Notes: generated from the sequence alone by a model not told the origin. Numbered from the stretch's first letter, positions 1 to 10,056 are shown. The stretch: 64,000 bases of DNA from Methylobacterium sp. J-076 (GCF_022829405.1 NZ_JAKSXW010000134.1:1-64000); one strand, 5' to 3'. A program made the numbers and translations.

Positions 1-100
1 CGGAGGTTCGAGGCCGACCGCCCTTCGGCTTGGCCCGTTCAGGCGGCAGCAGCGGTGCGATCTCGGCCCACAGGCCATCGGGAAGGAGCGGTCTCGCCAT
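1..100 (-). mobile_element. IS5-family transposase, 5' end (cut by window edge)
   Basis: The reverse strand from 100 to 1 reads MARPLLPDGLW, then AEIAPLLPPE, then a Lys/Gly/Arg-rich stretch, with no stop. This is the typical N-terminus of IS5-family (IS427-like) transposases, which continue into the DDE domain outside the window. Whether the element is intact cannot be told. Its terminus should lie shortly upstream of the start; an odd palindrome, TTAGAGACTCTAA at 130-142, is a possible end, but the inverted repeat is not proven. The family call rests on about 33 residues. Confidence 0.7.
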
Positions 101-463
101 CTCCACCCAACGCGCCAAACCCGGTTTTGTTAGAGACTCTAAAGAGAGTCGCGCGGGCCTGTTACGCGTGCGCGGCACTTTCCGTTCCAGACAACGGGAT
201 TTGCGTGTCTTCGCGGGGTTTTACACCGGTTTCCGCGGGCCGGGCGCCCCCGCCGCGCCTGCGCCGCCCGCACCGCCCCCGAACCAACCGATCAGACTTC
301 ATTCACCGTGTTGACCGCTGGCGGCGCACGCAAAGCCACTATCATGTCTTATCGTTTCTAAATTTGGCATCTTGAGGTTGTGATTATAAAAAGATAAGGC
401 GCCATTGAAGGATCCTGATTGCTGCTTTAAGTACCGATTGAGGGCTAGCCGAAAGCGCAACAG
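101..463. promoter_or_regulatory. Upstream region of the MucR-type gene
   Basis: No gene is seen here. The left third probably carries the end of the insertion sequence. From about 345 to 445 the sequence is clearly AT-richer than its surroundings and includes the arms CTTATC (348-353) and GATAAG (393-398), 39 bp apart. Ros/MucR proteins bind AT-rich DNA with T-A steps and usually repress their own gene, so this tract is a plausible promoter-operator. That is inference; no clear -35/-10 pair was assigned. Confidence 0.4.
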
Positions 464-916
464 ATGACCGGACAAGCGGACGACAACACTATCGAATTTA
501 TTGAGATGACCGGCGAAATTGTCGCCGCTTACGTCTCGCACAACCATGTCGCCGCGGGCGATCTGCCGGCCCTGATCGCGACCGTCCACGCGTCTCTCGC
601 GGGCTTCGGCAAAGGTGGCGCCGCCACCAAGACTGAAGAGCCCTCCGAGAAACTCTCGCCGGCTCAGATCCGCAAGTCCGTTCAACCCGAGGGCATCGTC
701 AGCTTCATCGACGGCAAGACGTACAAGACTCTGAAGCGGCACCTGACGTCGCACGGGCTCGACCCGGACAGCTACCGCGAGCGCTTCGGCCTGCCGGCCG
801 ACTACCCGATGGTCGCCCTGGCCTACAGCGAGAAGCGCTCCAGCCTCGCCAAGTCCCTCGGGCTCGGCCGCCCCGGCGACCGGGCGGCGCCGAAGGGCCG
901 GCGCAAGGTGGCCTGA
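464..916 (+). CDS. Ros/MucR-family transcriptional regulator lacking zinc-binding cysteines
   Basis: A 150-residue protein, normal length for the family. The C-terminal half carries the Ros/MucR DNA-binding core: KSVQPEGIVSF (71-81), KTLKRHLTSHG (88-98) and a PADYPMV segment (111-117). In Ros the zinc ligands are C-x2-C-x9-H-x4-H. Here both Cys positions are Ser80 and Asp83, while His93 and His98 remain. Members without zinc are known (the Ml proteins of Mesorhizobium loti), so it may still fold and bind DNA. MucR proteins act as global repressors of surface polysaccharide, motility and host-interaction genes. It precedes the DCC-family gene by 20 bp. Confidence 0.88.
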   Translation: MTGQADDNTIEFIEMTGEIVAAYVSHNHVAAGDLPALIATVHASLAGFGKGGAATKTEEPSEKLSPAQIRKSVQPEGIVSFIDGKTYKTLKRHLTSHGLDPDSYRERFGLPADYPMVALAYSEKRSSLAKSLGLGRPGDRAAPKGRRKVA

Positions 917-936
917 TCCGGCCGGGGCGCGGGGCC

Positions 937-1368
937 GTGGCGGACGTTCCCCATACCGAGGCCGGCCCCCGCCCGGGACAGGGGACGGGGCTGCGCGTCT
1001 ATTACGACGGCGGCTGTCCGCTCTGCCGGGCCGAGATCGACCATTATCGCCGCTGCGCGGGGGCCGACCGGCTCACCTTCGTGAATGTCGGGCATGGCGA
1101 GGCGGCTCCGGATCTCGGCGCCGGCCTCGACCGGAACGCGGCCCTGGGGCGCTTCCATGTCCGCGATGCGGACGGGCGGCTCGCCTCGGGGGCGGCGGCC
1201 TTCGCACGGCTGTGGCGCACCCTGCCGGGCTGGCGCTGGCTCGGCCGCCTCGTCGAGCTGCGGGTGTTCGGCGTCCAGCCCGTGCTGCCCCTGGCGGAGG
1301 CCGCCTATCGCCTCTTCCTGCCGCTGCGGCCGGGGCTCGCGCGGCTCGTCTCACGCTGCGGGCGGTGA
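937..1368 (+). CDS. DCC-family (DUF393) putative thiol-disulfide protein
   Basis: A 143-residue protein starting at GTG. It has the family signature YYDGGCPLC at residues 22-30, whose CxxC (Cys27, Cys30) resembles a thioredoxin active site and gives the family its name (DCC). The C-terminal half is hydrophobic and ends near a last Cys. Family members are proposed thiol-disulfide oxidoreductases, but substrates are mostly unknown. It lies 20 bp after the MucR-type gene and may be co-transcribed with it. Confidence 0.85.
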   Translation: MADVPHTEAGPRPGQGTGLRVYYDGGCPLCRAEIDHYRRCAGADRLTFVNVGHGEAAPDLGAGLDRNAALGRFHVRDADGRLASGAAAFARLWRTLPGWRWLGRLVELRVFGVQPVLPLAEAAYRLFLPLRPGLARLVSRCGR

Positions 1369-1402
1369 GGCGCGCGGGCCCGTCGGCGGAAGCGGGGCCG
1401 GC

Positions 1403-1666
1403 TCAGTTCGGCCAGCAGCGACGGCCGTAGGGGCCGATATGGAAGCCGGCGGGGCAGGACCGGCCACGGACATACCCGCCCCACTGCCCCCCGGTGCGGC
1501 AGCCGCCGTAGGGGCCGCGATGGGCATAGGGGCCGCAGCCGCCATAGACCTGGACGATCTGCGCTTCGCCGGCCCCGACGGACAGGGCATCCTGCACCAG
1601 CGGCAGGGCGGAGGCGGGCACCGAGAGGCCGGCGAGGAGGGCGGCGGGCGCGAGGATCTTCAGCAT
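1403..1666 (-). CDS. Small secreted GCG-motif protein
   Basis: An 87-residue protein. The ATG at 1664-1666 is preceded by AAGGAC; a longer frame upstream has no matching ribosome site. Residues 1-20 form a signal peptide ending ASA. The mature part contains GGCGPYAHRGPYGGC and a second Cys/Gly/Tyr block ending RCWPN. This resembles the short GCG_CRPN-type secreted proteins found in multiple copies in Methylobacterium. Function is unknown; the Cys-rich, Gly-rich make-up suggests an extracellular or cell-surface role. It lies downstream of garD on the same strand, 142 bp away. Confidence 0.75.
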   Translation of the reverse strand: MLKILAPAALLAGLSVPASALPLVQDALSVGAGEAQIVQVYGGCGPYAHRGPYGGCRTGGQWGGYVRGRSCPAGFHIGPYGRRCWPN

Positions 1667-1808
1667 CGGTCTGTCCTTCTGCGAACGGAAGCGGGTTCCG
1701 GGTCCGCGTGCGGCGGCAGGGCGGCCGCGGCGGAGGGGCAGAAGGTCGCCCACGCCCCGTTCCGGGGTGTGACGGACGGGGGCGCCGGCGTAACGTTTTG
1801 TGACCGGA

Positions 1809-3392
1809 TCAGGTCACGGGGGCCGGGTTGAACAGCGTCAGGTCGTTGAACAGGCCCCAGCGGTCCGACCAGGGGCGCTTGTGCCCGCTCGCCACGTCGA
1901 GGATCAGCTGGAACAGGTCCGCCCCGGCCTCCTCCAGGGTCATCCGGCCGGTGGCGACGCGGCCCGCGTCGAAGTCGATCAGGTCGGACCAACGCTCGGC
2001 GAGTTCCGTGCGGGTGGCGACCTTGATCACCGGCGCCTGGGCGAGGCCGTAGGGCGTGCCGCGCCCGGTGGAGAAGACCTGCAGGGTGATGCCCGAGGCG
2101 AGCTGCAGCGTGCCGCAGACGAAGTCGCTGGCCGGGGTCGCGGCGAAGATCAGGCCTTTCTCCCGCACCCGCTCGCCCGGCGCCAGCACGCCGCTGATCG
2201 CCGCCGTGCCGGACTTGGCGACCGAGCCCAGGGCCTTCTCCACGATGTTGTTGAGGCCGCCCTTCTTGTTGCCCGGCGAGGGGTTGGCCCGCCGGTCGGC
2301 GCCGCCCTTGGCGAGGTAGTCGTCGTACCACGCCATCTCGCGCACCAGCGCGCCCGCCACCTCCGGCGTCGCCGCCCGGGGGACGAGGAGGTGGATCGCG
2401 TCGCGGACCTCCGTCACCTCGGAGAACAGCACCGTCGCCCCGCAGCGGACGAGCATGTCCGCGCAGACCCCCATGGCCGGGTTGGCGGTGACGCCGGAGA
2501 AGGCGTCGCTGCCGCCGCATTGCAGGCCGACGACGAGGTCGGAGACCGGGCAGGTCTCGCGCCGCCGCCGGTCGAGCACGGCGAGGCGCTCCTCGGCCAT
2601 GGCCATGATCGTGTCGAGCATCATGCCGAAGCCCGCATGGTGCTCGTCCTGCAGGCGGGTGACGCCGCCCGGGGGGGCTCCGTCCGGCAGCAGGCGCTCG
2701 GAGACCAGCTTCTCGCAGCCGAGGCCCACCACCATCACCTCGCCGCCGAAATTCGGGTTCCGGGCGAGGTTCTGGAGGGTGCGGATCGGGATCGCCGCCT
2801 CGGGGGCGTTGATCGCCACGCCGCACCCGTAGGCGTGGGTCAGCCCGACCACGTCGTCGACGTTCGGGTAGCGCGGCAGCAGCTCGTCCTTGATCTTGCG
2901 GATCGCGACATCGAGGGTGCCGGCCACGCATTGCACGCTGGTGGAGATGGCCAGGATGTTCTTGGTGCCGACCGTGCCGTCCGGGTTGCGATAGCCCTCG
3001 AACGTATAGCCTTCGAGCGGCGGCAACGGGGCCGGCGGGCGGGGGGTGAGGTCGAGGGCGGCGAGGTCCGGGGCGGTCGGGGTCTCGACCCGGGATTCCT
3101 CCACCCAGCTGCCCTGGGGAATGGGCGCGATGGCGAGGCCCACCACCTCGCCGTAGCGGCGGACGGGGCCGCCGACCGGGATGTCGGTGAGCGCCACCTT
3201 GTGGCCCTGGGGCACGAACTCCCGGAGGGTAATGCCCCCGGGGATCACCGTGCCGGCGGGCAGGCCGAAGGCGTTGACGACGATGGCGACGTTGTCGTCC
3301 GGGCGGACCATGATCGTGCGGGGGGCATCGCCGGCGGGCTTCGGGGCCGGGGCGGAGCCCATGCCGAGAGGCGTGGTCGTTGGCGTATCCAT
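1809..3392 (-). CDS. garD: Galactarate dehydratase
   Basis: A 527-residue UxaA/GarD-family enzyme that dehydrates galactarate (mucate) to 5-keto-4-deoxyglucarate. Residues about 20-95 form the N-terminal SAF-type domain; from about 130 the catalytic region begins with [13 protein letters not shown], followed by the Cys-rich metal-site segments HAYGCGV, GLGCEK and LQCGGSDA. I chose the ATG at 3390-3392 because GGGAGG precedes it; the frame runs 65 codons further upstream but crosses a palindromic repeat. Altronate dehydratase (UxaA) is the close alternative, but the neighbouring glucarate genes favour galactarate. It is last in the aldarate cluster, 222 bp after the dehydrogenase gene. Confidence 0.85.
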   Translation of the reverse strand: MDTPTTTPLGMGSAPAPKPAGDAPRTIMVRPDDNVAIVVNAFGLPAGTVIPGGITLREFVPQGHKVALTDIPVGGPVRRYGEVVGLAIAPIPQGSWVEESRVETPTAPDLAALDLTPRPPAPLPPLEGYTFEGYRNPDGTVGTKNILAISTSVQCVAGTLDVAIRKIKDELLPRYPNVDDVVGLTHAYGCGVAINAPEAAIPIRTLQNLARNPNFGGEVMVVGLGCEKLVSERLLPDGAPPGGVTRLQDEHHAGFGMMLDTIMAMAEERLAVLDRRRRETCPVSDLVVGLQCGGSDAFSGVTANPAMGVCADMLVRCGATVLFSEVTEVRDAIHLLVPRAATPEVAGALVREMAWYDDYLAKGGADRRANPSPGNKKGGLNNIVEKALGSVAKSGTAAISGVLAPGERVREKGLIFAATPASDFVCGTLQLASGITLQVFSTGRGTPYGLAQAPVIKVATRTELAERWSDLIDFDAGRVATGRMTLEEAGADLFQLILDVASGHKRPWSDRWGLFNDLTLFNPAPVT

Positions 3393-3489
3393 GGCTGGCC
3401 TCCCGTCAGTCCCGGCCGCCGTCGCGGTCCCGGGGTATTTGGTGCTCCGTCCCGAGACGGGGCCGGCGAGATCGCCGTCCCACCCTCCA

Positions 3490-3602
3490 TCCTCCTCCTG
3501 AGGTGCCCGCCGCGGCGGGCCTCGAAGGAGGGTTCCGGACCGCACGGCGATCCCTGGAGCCCTCCGTCGAGGCGGCTGTCGCCGCACCTCAGGATGAGGG
3601 GG
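3490..3602. repeat. Palindromic intergenic repeat (CCTGAGGTGC type)
   Basis: Two imperfect inverted arms, 3491-3532 and 3560-3600, flank about 27 bp. Both arms carry TCCTGAGGTGC-like, GCCTCGA and GGAGGG blocks in opposite orientation, so the transcript could fold into a long stem. It sits between garD and the dehydrogenase gene. Repeats of this kind are dispersed between genes in related genomes; here it could act as a processing or stability element inside the operon. Confidence 0.7.
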
Positions 3603-3614
3603 AGGGGGTGCTCG

Positions 3615-5189
3615 TTACGCCCCGGCGCGGCCGTCGACCCGGCGGGGGATCTCGAGCGGGTTGGCCTGCTGCAGCTCCGGCGGCAGGAGCGCGTCGGGGA
3701 GGTCCTGGTAGCAGACCGGCCGGAGGAAGCGCGCGATGGCGAGGCTGCCCACGGAGGTGGTGCGGCCGTCCGAGGTCGCCGGGTAGGGCCCGCCATGCAC
3801 CATCGCGTGGCCCACCTCGACCCCCGTGCCGAAGCCGTTGACGAGGATGCGCCCGACCCGGCGCTCCAGCAGGGGCAGCAGGGCGCGGGCGGCCTCATGG
3901 TCGCCGGCCTCCAGGTGCAGCGCCGCCGTCAGCTGGCCTTCGAGGCGCGCCAGCACGGCGTGGACCTCGCCGAGGTCGCGGCAGCGCACCACGAGGGACG
4001 CCGCGCCGAACACCTCCTCCGCGAGGCGGTGGTCGTCCAGGAAGGCGGCGGCGCTGGTGGCGAACAGCACGGCGCGCCCCTGCGTTGCCCCGCCGCCCTG
4101 GCCCTCGGCCAGCCGCGTCACGGCCTCGTTCGCGTCGAGCGCCGCGACGCCCGCGCCATAGGCGCGGTGGATGCCCGGCGTCAGCATGGTCTGGGCGGCG
4201 ACGCCCTCCAACGCCTGCGCGGCACCCGCGAGGAAGGCGTCGAGCCCCGGCCCCTCCACCGCCAGGACGAGGCCCGGATTGGTGCAGAACTGGCCGGAGC
4301 CCAGGGTGAGGGCGCCGACGAAGGCCTTGCCGATGGCGCCGCCGCGGGTCGCGAGGGCCTCCGGCAGCAGGATCACCGGGTTGATCGAACTCATCTCGGC
4401 ATAGACCGGGATCGGCACCGGGCGCGCCGCCGCGAGCGCCATCAGCGCCGTGCCGCCGGTGCGCGAGCCGGTGAAGCCCACCGCCGCGATGCGGGGATCG
4501 GAGACGAGGCGCTTGCCGACCGCGATGCCGTCATCGAACAGCAGGGAGAACACCCCCGCGGGCAGTCCGCAGGCGGCCACGGCCCCGGCGACGGCCCGGC
4601 CGACGAGTTCCGAGGTTCCGGGATGGGCCGGGTGGGCCTTGGCGACCACCGGGCAGCCGGCGGCGAGGGCCGAGGCGGTGTCGCCCCCGGCGACGGAGAA
4701 GGCCAGCGGGAAGTTCGAGGCGCCGAACACCGCCACCGGGCCCACCGGCACGTTGCGCAGGCGCAGGTCCGGCCGGGGCAGGGGCTGGCGGTCGGGCAAG
4801 GCGGGGTCGATCCGCGCGTCGAGGAAGCTGCCCTCGCGCAGGACGCCCGCGAACATCCGCAGCTGGCCGACGGTGCGGCCGCGCTCGCCCTCCAGGCGCG
4901 GCCGGGGCAGCCCGCTCTCCTCCATGCAGCGGACGATCAGGGGGTCGCCGATGTCGAGGATGGCCTGGGCGACCGCATCGAGGAAGGCGGCCCGCCGCGC
5001 GGGGTCGGTGGCGCGGAAGGTGTCGAACGCCTCCTCGGCGAGGGCGCAGGCCCGGTCGACCGTCTCCGGCGTGGCGGCGCGGAAGAGGGGGCCGGTCTCC
5101 CGGCCGGTGGCCGCCTCGACCGCGTGGAAGGGTGTGCCTTCGCCCTCGGCGGGTCGGCCGCCGACGATGCTGTGTCCGGTGAGTTCCAT
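3615..5189 (-). CDS. 2-oxoglutarate semialdehyde (2,5-dioxovalerate) dehydrogenase
   Basis: A 524-residue aldehyde dehydrogenase that oxidises 2-oxoglutarate semialdehyde to 2-oxoglutarate, the last step of aldarate breakdown. Motifs: ASNFPLAFS (157-165), the cofactor-site Lys184, FTGSRTGG (239-246), the Glu265 segment EMSSINPV and the catalytic Cys302 in GQFCTNPG. The EMSSINP form replaces the usual ELGGKNP and is typical of this subfamily. The start at 5187-5189 (MELTG) was chosen over an ATG four codons upstream because GGAGGACGGA lies just before it. It begins 30 bp after gudD ends. Confidence 0.88.
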   Translation of the reverse strand: MELTGHSIVGGRPAEGEGTPFHAVEAATGRETGPLFRAATPETVDRACALAEEAFDTFRATDPARRAAFLDAVAQAILDIGDPLIVRCMEESGLPRPRLEGERGRTVGQLRMFAGVLREGSFLDARIDPALPDRQPLPRPDLRLRNVPVGPVAVFGASNFPLAFSVAGGDTASALAAGCPVVAKAHPAHPGTSELVGRAVAGAVAACGLPAGVFSLLFDDGIAVGKRLVSDPRIAAVGFTGSRTGGTALMALAAARPVPIPVYAEMSSINPVILLPEALATRGGAIGKAFVGALTLGSGQFCTNPGLVLAVEGPGLDAFLAGAAQALEGVAAQTMLTPGIHRAYGAGVAALDANEAVTRLAEGQGGGATQGRAVLFATSAAAFLDDHRLAEEVFGAASLVVRCRDLGEVHAVLARLEGQLTAALHLEAGDHEAARALLPLLERRVGRILVNGFGTGVEVGHAMVHGGPYPATSDGRTTSVGSLAIARFLRPVCYQDLPDALLPPELQQANPLEIPRRVDGRAGA

Positions 5190-5219
5190 TCCGTCCTCCA
5201 TGGCGGCCCCCGCTCCGCC

Positions 5220-6572
5220 TCAGCGGACGAGGCAGGGGCGCTTGTTGTCGAAGGTCCAGCCGGGGATCAGCGCCTGCATCGCCGCGGCGTCGTCCCGGGC
5301 GCCGAGACCGTGGCGCGTGTAGAGTTCGTGCGCCGCCTCGACCTCGCTCCAGTCGATCTCGATCCCGAGGCCGGGCCGCTCGGGAACCTGGACGAGCCCC
5401 CCGCGGATTCGCAAGGGCTCCCGGGTCAACCGCTGCCCGTCCTGCCAGATCCAATGGGTATCGATGGCGGTCACCCGCCCCGGGGCCGCCGCGGCGGCGT
5501 GGGTGAACATGGCGAGCGACACGTCGAAGTGGTTGTTCGAGTGCGACCCCCAGGTGAGGTCGTGGTCGCGGCAGAGCTGGGCCACCCGCACGGCGCCGGC
5601 CATCGTCCAGAAATGCGGGTCGGCCAGCGGGATGTCGACGGAGCCGAGCTGGATGGCGTGGCGCATCTGGCGCCAGTCGGTGGCGACCATGTTGGTGGCG
5701 GTGGGCAGGCCGGTGGCCCGGCGGAACTCGGCCATGACCTCCCGGCCCGAGAAGCCCCCCTCGGCCCCGCACGGGTCCTCCGCATAGGCGAGCACGTCGC
5801 CCTTGCCCTTGCAGAGGGCGACGGCCTCGGCCAGGGACCACGCCCCGTTCGGATCGAGGGTGACGCGGGCCTGCGGGAAGCGCCGCTTGATCGCGGTGAC
5901 CGCCTCGATCTCCGCCTCGCCCGCGAGAACGCCGCCCTTGAGCTTGAAGTCGTTGAAGCCGTAGGCCTCGTGGGCCGCCTCGGCGAGGCGGGCGACGGCC
6001 TCCGGCGTCAGGGCCTCCTCGTCGCGCAGGCGCATCCAGCCGTCGCGGGCCTCGGGCTCGCGGTAGGGCAGGCCGGTGCGGCGGCGGTCGCCGACGTAGA
6101 ACAGGTAGCCGAGCATCTCGACCGCATCGCGCTGCTGGCCTTCGCCGAGGAGCGCGGCCACCGGCACGCCGAGGTACTGCCCGAGAAGGTCGAGGAAGGC
6201 GGATTCCACCGCCGTCACCGCGTGGATCGTGATCCGCAGGTCGAAGGTCTGGAGGCCGCGCCCGCCGGCATCCCGGTCCGCGAAGTGGCTGCGCATGGCG
6301 TTGAGGACGGCGTTCCAGGCGCCGAGCGGCTGGCCCACCACGAGGTCGGCCGCCTCCTCCAGCACCCTGCGGATGCCCTCGCCGCCGGGGACCTCGCCGA
6401 GGCCCGTGGCGCCGGTCGAGTCGGTGAGCACGACGAGGTTGCGGGTGAAGAACGGCCCGTGCGCGCCCGAGAGGTTCAGGAGCATGCTGTCGCGGCCCGC
6501 CACCGGCACCACCCGCATCCGGGTGACGACGGGGGTGTTGCGGGCGGCGTGGGGGGTCTCTTCGAACGGCAT
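5220..6572 (-). CDS. gudD: Glucarate dehydratase
   Basis: A 450-residue enolase-superfamily enzyme that dehydrates D-glucarate to 5-keto-4-deoxyglucarate. Visible landmarks are the KxK motif (Lys210, Lys212), likely metal ligands Asp240 (TLDPNGAW) and Glu266 (YAEDPCG), [10 protein letters not shown] (294-303), the catalytic His344 in [10 protein letters not shown], and the C-terminal signature [10 protein letters not shown]. Length matches E. coli GudD (about 446). The start has GGGAGGCAG upstream. It follows the transporter gene by 70 bp and shares its product with GarD. Confidence 0.95.
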   Translation of the reverse strand: MPFEETPHAARNTPVVTRMRVVPVAGRDSMLLNLSGAHGPFFTRNLVVLTDSTGATGLGEVPGGEGIRRVLEEAADLVVGQPLGAWNAVLNAMRSHFADRDAGGRGLQTFDLRITIHAVTAVESAFLDLLGQYLGVPVAALLGEGQQRDAVEMLGYLFYVGDRRRTGLPYREPEARDGWMRLRDEEALTPEAVARLAEAAHEAYGFNDFKLKGGVLAGEAEIEAVTAIKRRFPQARVTLDPNGAWSLAEAVALCKGKGDVLAYAEDPCGAEGGFSGREVMAEFRRATGLPTATNMVATDWRQMRHAIQLGSVDIPLADPHFWTMAGAVRVAQLCRDHDLTWGSHSNNHFDVSLAMFTHAAAAAPGRVTAIDTHWIWQDGQRLTREPLRIRGGLVQVPERPGLGIEIDWSEVEAAHELYTRHGLGARDDAAAMQALIPGWTFDNKRPCLVR

Positions 6573-6642
6573 GGTCTGCCTCCCTGAAAGCGCTCGTCGT
6601 GATGGGAAGGAAGGGCCCGGCCGGGGCGCGGGCCCGGGAGGG

Positions 6643-7998
6643 TCAGGGCCGCGGGCTCAGCTCGACACGGCGGATGGGGCCGACGACGACGAGGTAGCAG
6701 AACACCGCGGCCAGGGCGTTGGCGCCCACGAAGACCAGGGCGCCGTTGAACGAGCCGGTCTGCTGGACGATGTAGCCGATGACGATCGGCGTCGTGATGC
6801 CCGCCGTATTGCCGAAGGTGTTGAACAGGCCCCCCGAGAGGCCGCCGCTCTCCCTGGGCGAGGTGTCGGCCACCACCGCCCAGCCCAGGGCGCCGACGCC
6901 CTTGCCGAAGAAGGCCAGCGCCATCAGCCCGACCACCAGGGCGTCCGCCTGGACGTAGTTGCAGCCGATGATCGCCATGGAGACAAGCATGCCGGCGACG
7001 ATCGGGATCTTCCGGGCCGCGGTGAGGGAGTAGCCCCGCCGCAGCAGCACGTCGGAGATGAAGCCGCCGAGGATGCCGCCGATGAAGCCGCACAGGGCCG
7101 GCAGCACCGCCGCGAAGCCCGCCTGGAGGATCGACAGCCCGCGCTCCTTCACGAGGTAGACCGGGAACCACGTGAGGAAGAAGTACGTGAGGACCGTGAT
7201 GAAGTACTGCCCGAGATAGATGCCGAGCAGCATCCGGTTCGACAGGAGCTGGCGCAGGGTGCGCCCGGCCTCGCCGGCCCCGCCGGAGCGGCCGCCGTCC
7301 ATGGCCATCAGCCCGCCGCCCTGGCGGATGTAGTCGCGCTCGGCGCGGCCCACCATCGGGTGATCCTCGGGGCCATGGACGACCTTCAGCCACAGGAGCG
7401 CGAAGACGACGCCGAGCAGGCCCATCACCGTGAAGACGTGGTGCCAGCTGAAGGTGTGGACGATCCAGGCCATCAGCGGCGTGAACAGCACGGTGGCGAA
7501 GTATTGGGCGGAGTTGAAGAAGGCCGAGGCCATCCCGCGCTCCCTGGCGGGGAACCACGCGGCGACGATCCGGGCGTTGGCCGGGAAGGCCGGCGCCTCG
7601 CTGAGGCCCACCAGCAGCCGCAGCGCGAACAGCAGGACGACCGCGGTGAGCCCCGTGAAGAAGCCGACGGCGCCCTGCATCAGGGTGAAGCCGGACCAGA
7701 TGGCGATGGAGGCGGCGTAGACCCCCTTCACGCCGAACCGGTCGAGCAGCCAGCCGCCGGGGATCTGCGCCAGCACGTAGGACCATGCGAAGGCCGAGAA
7801 GACGTAGCCCATCTGGACCGGCGTGAGGCCGAGTTCCCTGGCCATGTCGGGCCCGGCGATCGAGATCGTCGCGCGGTCGGCGTAGTTGATCGCGGTGGCG
7901 GCGAACAGCATCAGCGCGATGAGGATGCGCACACGGCCGCGCGCCACCCCCGAAGGGGCCGCCGCCTTCGCACCGGCGGTGGAAGTCGAGATGTCCAT
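6643..7998 (-). CDS. gudP: MFS transporter, glucarate/galactarate:H+ symporter type
   Basis: A 451-residue inner-membrane protein with about 12 hydrophobic segments, belonging to the anion:cation symporter branch of MFS, which includes GudP/GarP. Early motifs include [20 protein letters not shown] and [11 protein letters not shown], all typical of this branch. GGGAGAA lies before the ATG. Its position between kdgD and gudD supports uptake of glucarate or galactarate. Specificity is inferred from context. Confidence 0.88.
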   Translation of the reverse strand: MDISTSTAGAKAAAPSGVARGRVRILIALMLFAATAINYADRATISIAGPDMARELGLTPVQMGYVFSAFAWSYVLAQIPGGWLLDRFGVKGVYAASIAIWSGFTLMQGAVGFFTGLTAVVLLFALRLLVGLSEAPAFPANARIVAAWFPARERGMASAFFNSAQYFATVLFTPLMAWIVHTFSWHHVFTVMGLLGVVFALLWLKVVHGPEDHPMVGRAERDYIRQGGGLMAMDGGRSGGAGEAGRTLRQLLSNRMLLGIYLGQYFITVLTYFFLTWFPVYLVKERGLSILQAGFAAVLPALCGFIGGILGGFISDVLLRRGYSLTAARKIPIVAGMLVSMAIIGCNYVQADALVVGLMALAFFGKGVGALGWAVVADTSPRESGGLSGGLFNTFGNTAGITTPIVIGYIVQQTGSFNGALVFVGANALAAVFCYLVVVGPIRRVELSPRP

Positions 7999-8116
7999 GG
8001 GCGTTCTCCCGGGTGGGCGCCCCCTTTGGTGGGGCGATCGATGCTCCGCCGTTGGCCGGCGTGTCGCAGTCGTAGGACGGGCGCCCCGGGCGGACGGACC
8101 GCCCGGGGCGCGGATC

Positions 8117-9031
8117 TCAGCGGCGGTCGCCGATCAGGGTCTTCAGCTCGGCGAGTTCGCCGGCATCGAGGTCGGTCAGCGGCGGGCGCACCGGGCCGGC
8201 ATGGCGGCCGACGGCGGTCATGCCCGCCTTGACGATCGACACCGCGTAGCCCCGCTTCCGGTTGCGGATCGCGATGTAGGGAAGCACGAAGTCGCGCAGC
8301 TCGGCGTAGACCGCATCCCGGTCCCGCCGGCGGACCGCGTCGTAGAACGACAGGGCCCATTCCGGCAGGAAGTTGAAGATCGCCGAGGAATAGGTGGTCA
8401 CGCCCATCTCCAGGTAGGGGAGGGCGAAGGTCTCGGCGGTGGGCAGGCCGCCGACATAGGTGAGCCGGTCGCCGAGCCCGGCATAGACGCGGGTCATCAG
8501 CTCGACGTCGCCGACGCCGTCCTTGAAGCCGACGAGGTTCGGGCAGCGGTCGCACAGGCCGGCGAGGGTGGTCTCGTTCAGCTGCGCGTTGGCGCGGTTG
8601 TAGACGATGATGCCGAGACCGGTCGCCTTGCACACCGCCTCGATATGGGCGGCGAGGCCGGCCTGCTCCGAGCCCACGAGGTAGGGCGGCAGCAGCAGGA
8701 TGCCGTCCGCCCCCGCCGCCTCGGCGGCCCTGGCCATCTCGACGGCGAGCGCCGTGCCCTGGCCGGCCGGGGCGATGACCGGCGTGCGCCCGCGGGTCTC
8801 CTCGACGGCGGCGCGCAGGACCCGGTCGATCTCCGCCGGGGTCAGAGAGAAGAACTCCCCCGTGCCGCCCGCGGCGAACAGGCCCGAGACCTTGTAGTCG
8901 GCGAGGCGGGAGAGGTTGTCGCGGTAGGGGCCCTCGTCGAAGCCGAGGTCGTCGCGAAAATGCGTGACGGGGAAGGACAGCAGGCCCGAGCCGAGCTGGG
9001 TGGCCATCTCCTGGGGGGTCATCCGCGCCAT
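8117..9031 (-). CDS. kdgD: 5-dehydro-4-deoxyglucarate dehydratase
   Basis: A 304-residue DapA/NAL-superfamily enzyme that converts 5-keto-4-deoxyglucarate to 2-oxoglutarate semialdehyde with loss of water and CO2. The Schiff-base Lys170 lies in [10 protein letters not shown], Tyr144 in VYNRANA, and the GGTGEF loop at 55-60. It is first in the aldarate cluster, preceded by GGGAGAG and divergent from the LysR gene. With GudD/GarD upstream in the pathway and the dehydrogenase downstream, the route to 2-oxoglutarate is complete. Confidence 0.93.
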   Translation of the reverse strand: MARMTPQEMATQLGSGLLSFPVTHFRDDLGFDEGPYRDNLSRLADYKVSGLFAAGGTGEFFSLTPAEIDRVLRAAVEETRGRTPVIAPAGQGTALAVEMARAAEAAGADGILLLPPYLVGSEQAGLAAHIEAVCKATGLGIIVYNRANAQLNETTLAGLCDRCPNLVGFKDGVGDVELMTRVYAGLGDRLTYVGGLPTAETFALPYLEMGVTTYSSAIFNFLPEWALSFYDAVRRRDRDAVYAELRDFVLPYIAIRNRKRGYAVSIVKAGMTAVGRHAGPVRPPLTDLDAGELAELKTLIGDRR

Positions 9032-9138
9032 CGTTCTCTCCCGACTCCTGCGCCCTTGAGCGTCTGCCCCCTCGGTACGGCCGCCCCCGATTCGCGTCCA
9101 ACGTTGATTTTGGCTGGATTATCCCGGATCCTGCATCG
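9032..9138. promoter_or_regulatory. Divergent kdgD / LysR-regulator promoter region
   Basis: This 107-bp gap separates the aldarate operon from its divergent LysR-type regulator, the usual place for a LysR operator. The AT-richer part is 9098-9122. It includes GGATTATCC (9116-9124), a 9-bp palindrome close to the regulator start. I could not assign a convincing T-N11-A site. Confidence 0.45.
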
Positions 9139-10032
9139 ATGTTCGATCTCGGCCACGCACGCAGCTTCGTCGCCGTCGCCGAGGAGCTGCATTTCGGCCG
9201 GGCCGCCGCCCGGCTGAACCTGACGCAGTCGCCCCTCTCGCGGCAGATTCAGATGCTGGAGCGGAGCCTGGGGGCCGACCTGTTGGAGCGCTCGACCCGG
9301 GCGGTGCGGTTGACCCCCGCGGGCCGCACCTTCCTGGCGGAGGCGTACCGGATCCTGGCGGCGGCCGAGAGCGCGGCGCGGGTGACGCGCCGCACCGCCC
9401 GCGGCGAGAGCGGCCTCGTGCGCCTCGGCTTCACCGCGGCCTCGGCCTACCGCGCCCTGCCGCGCCTCGTGGCGCATGTCCGGGCGCGCCTGCCCGAGAT
9501 CGACCTCGTCTTGGAGGAGATGGTCTCCGGCGAGCAGATCGCCGCGCTGGCCGGCAACCGCATCGACCTCGCCCTGCTGCGCCCCTCGCCGGCCCTGAAC
9601 GACGACGCGGTCGCCGCGGTGCCGCTGACCCGGGAGCGCCTGATCCTGGCGGTGCCGCGGGACCATGCCCTGGCGGCGGGCCGGGCGCCGACGGTCCGCG
9701 ACCTCGACGGCGAGCCCTTCGTGACGTGGTCGCCCCGGGGCGGGCGTTACTTCATCGACCTGCTCGACGCGCTGTTCGAGGCGAGCGGCGTGCGCCCGCG
9801 GGTCGTGCAGCGGGTGAACCAGGTCCACGCGATGCTGGCGCTGGTCGATGCGGGCCTCGGCGTGGCGCTGGTGCCGGAGGGCGTCCGCAGCATCCGCATG
9901 GCGAACGTGGCCCTGCGCCCGATCCGCCTCCCGCCCACGGCCCAGCCGGAGCTGCTGCTGGCCGCCCGCCGGGACAACCAGAACCCGTGCCTCGCCAGCG
10001 TGCGTGCCGTGGCGCTGACCGCGATGGCGTGA
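9139..10032 (+). CDS. LysR-family regulator, probably of aldarate catabolism
   Basis: A 297-residue protein of normal LysR length. Residues 1-60 form the winged helix-turn-helix (AEELHFGRAAARLNLTQSP, then RQIQMLERSLG); residues about 90-290 are the periplasmic-binding-like effector domain (RLGFTAASAYRALP onward). It is transcribed away from kdgD. LysR proteins usually control the adjacent divergent operon in response to a pathway metabolite, so glucarate, galactarate or 5-keto-4-deoxyglucarate is the likely inducer. This is inference from position. Confidence 0.9.
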   Translation: MFDLGHARSFVAVAEELHFGRAAARLNLTQSPLSRQIQMLERSLGADLLERSTRAVRLTPAGRTFLAEAYRILAAAESAARVTRRTARGESGLVRLGFTAASAYRALPRLVAHVRARLPEIDLVLEEMVSGEQIAALAGNRIDLALLRPSPALNDDAVAAVPLTRERLILAVPRDHALAAGRAPTVRDLDGEPFVTWSPRGGRYFIDLLDALFEASGVRPRVVQRVNQVHAMLALVDAGLGVALVPEGVRSIRMANVALRPIRLPPTAQPELLLAARRDNQNPCLASVRAVALTAMA

Positions 10033-10056
10033 GCGCCCGGCCCGGCACCCGACGGC

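Noticed and set aside
1800..1817. GTGACCGGATCAGGTCAC over the garD stop as a CRP-like operator
   Set aside because: The TGTGA and TCAC halves are too far apart for the N6 pattern, and it lies at the end of a coding region, not a promoter.
1800..6587. A 1595-codon open frame on the plus strand across the aldarate genes
   Set aside because: It is antisense to well-supported genes; high GC leaves few stops in the opposite frames. Composition is Arg/Gly/Ala-rich with no domain.
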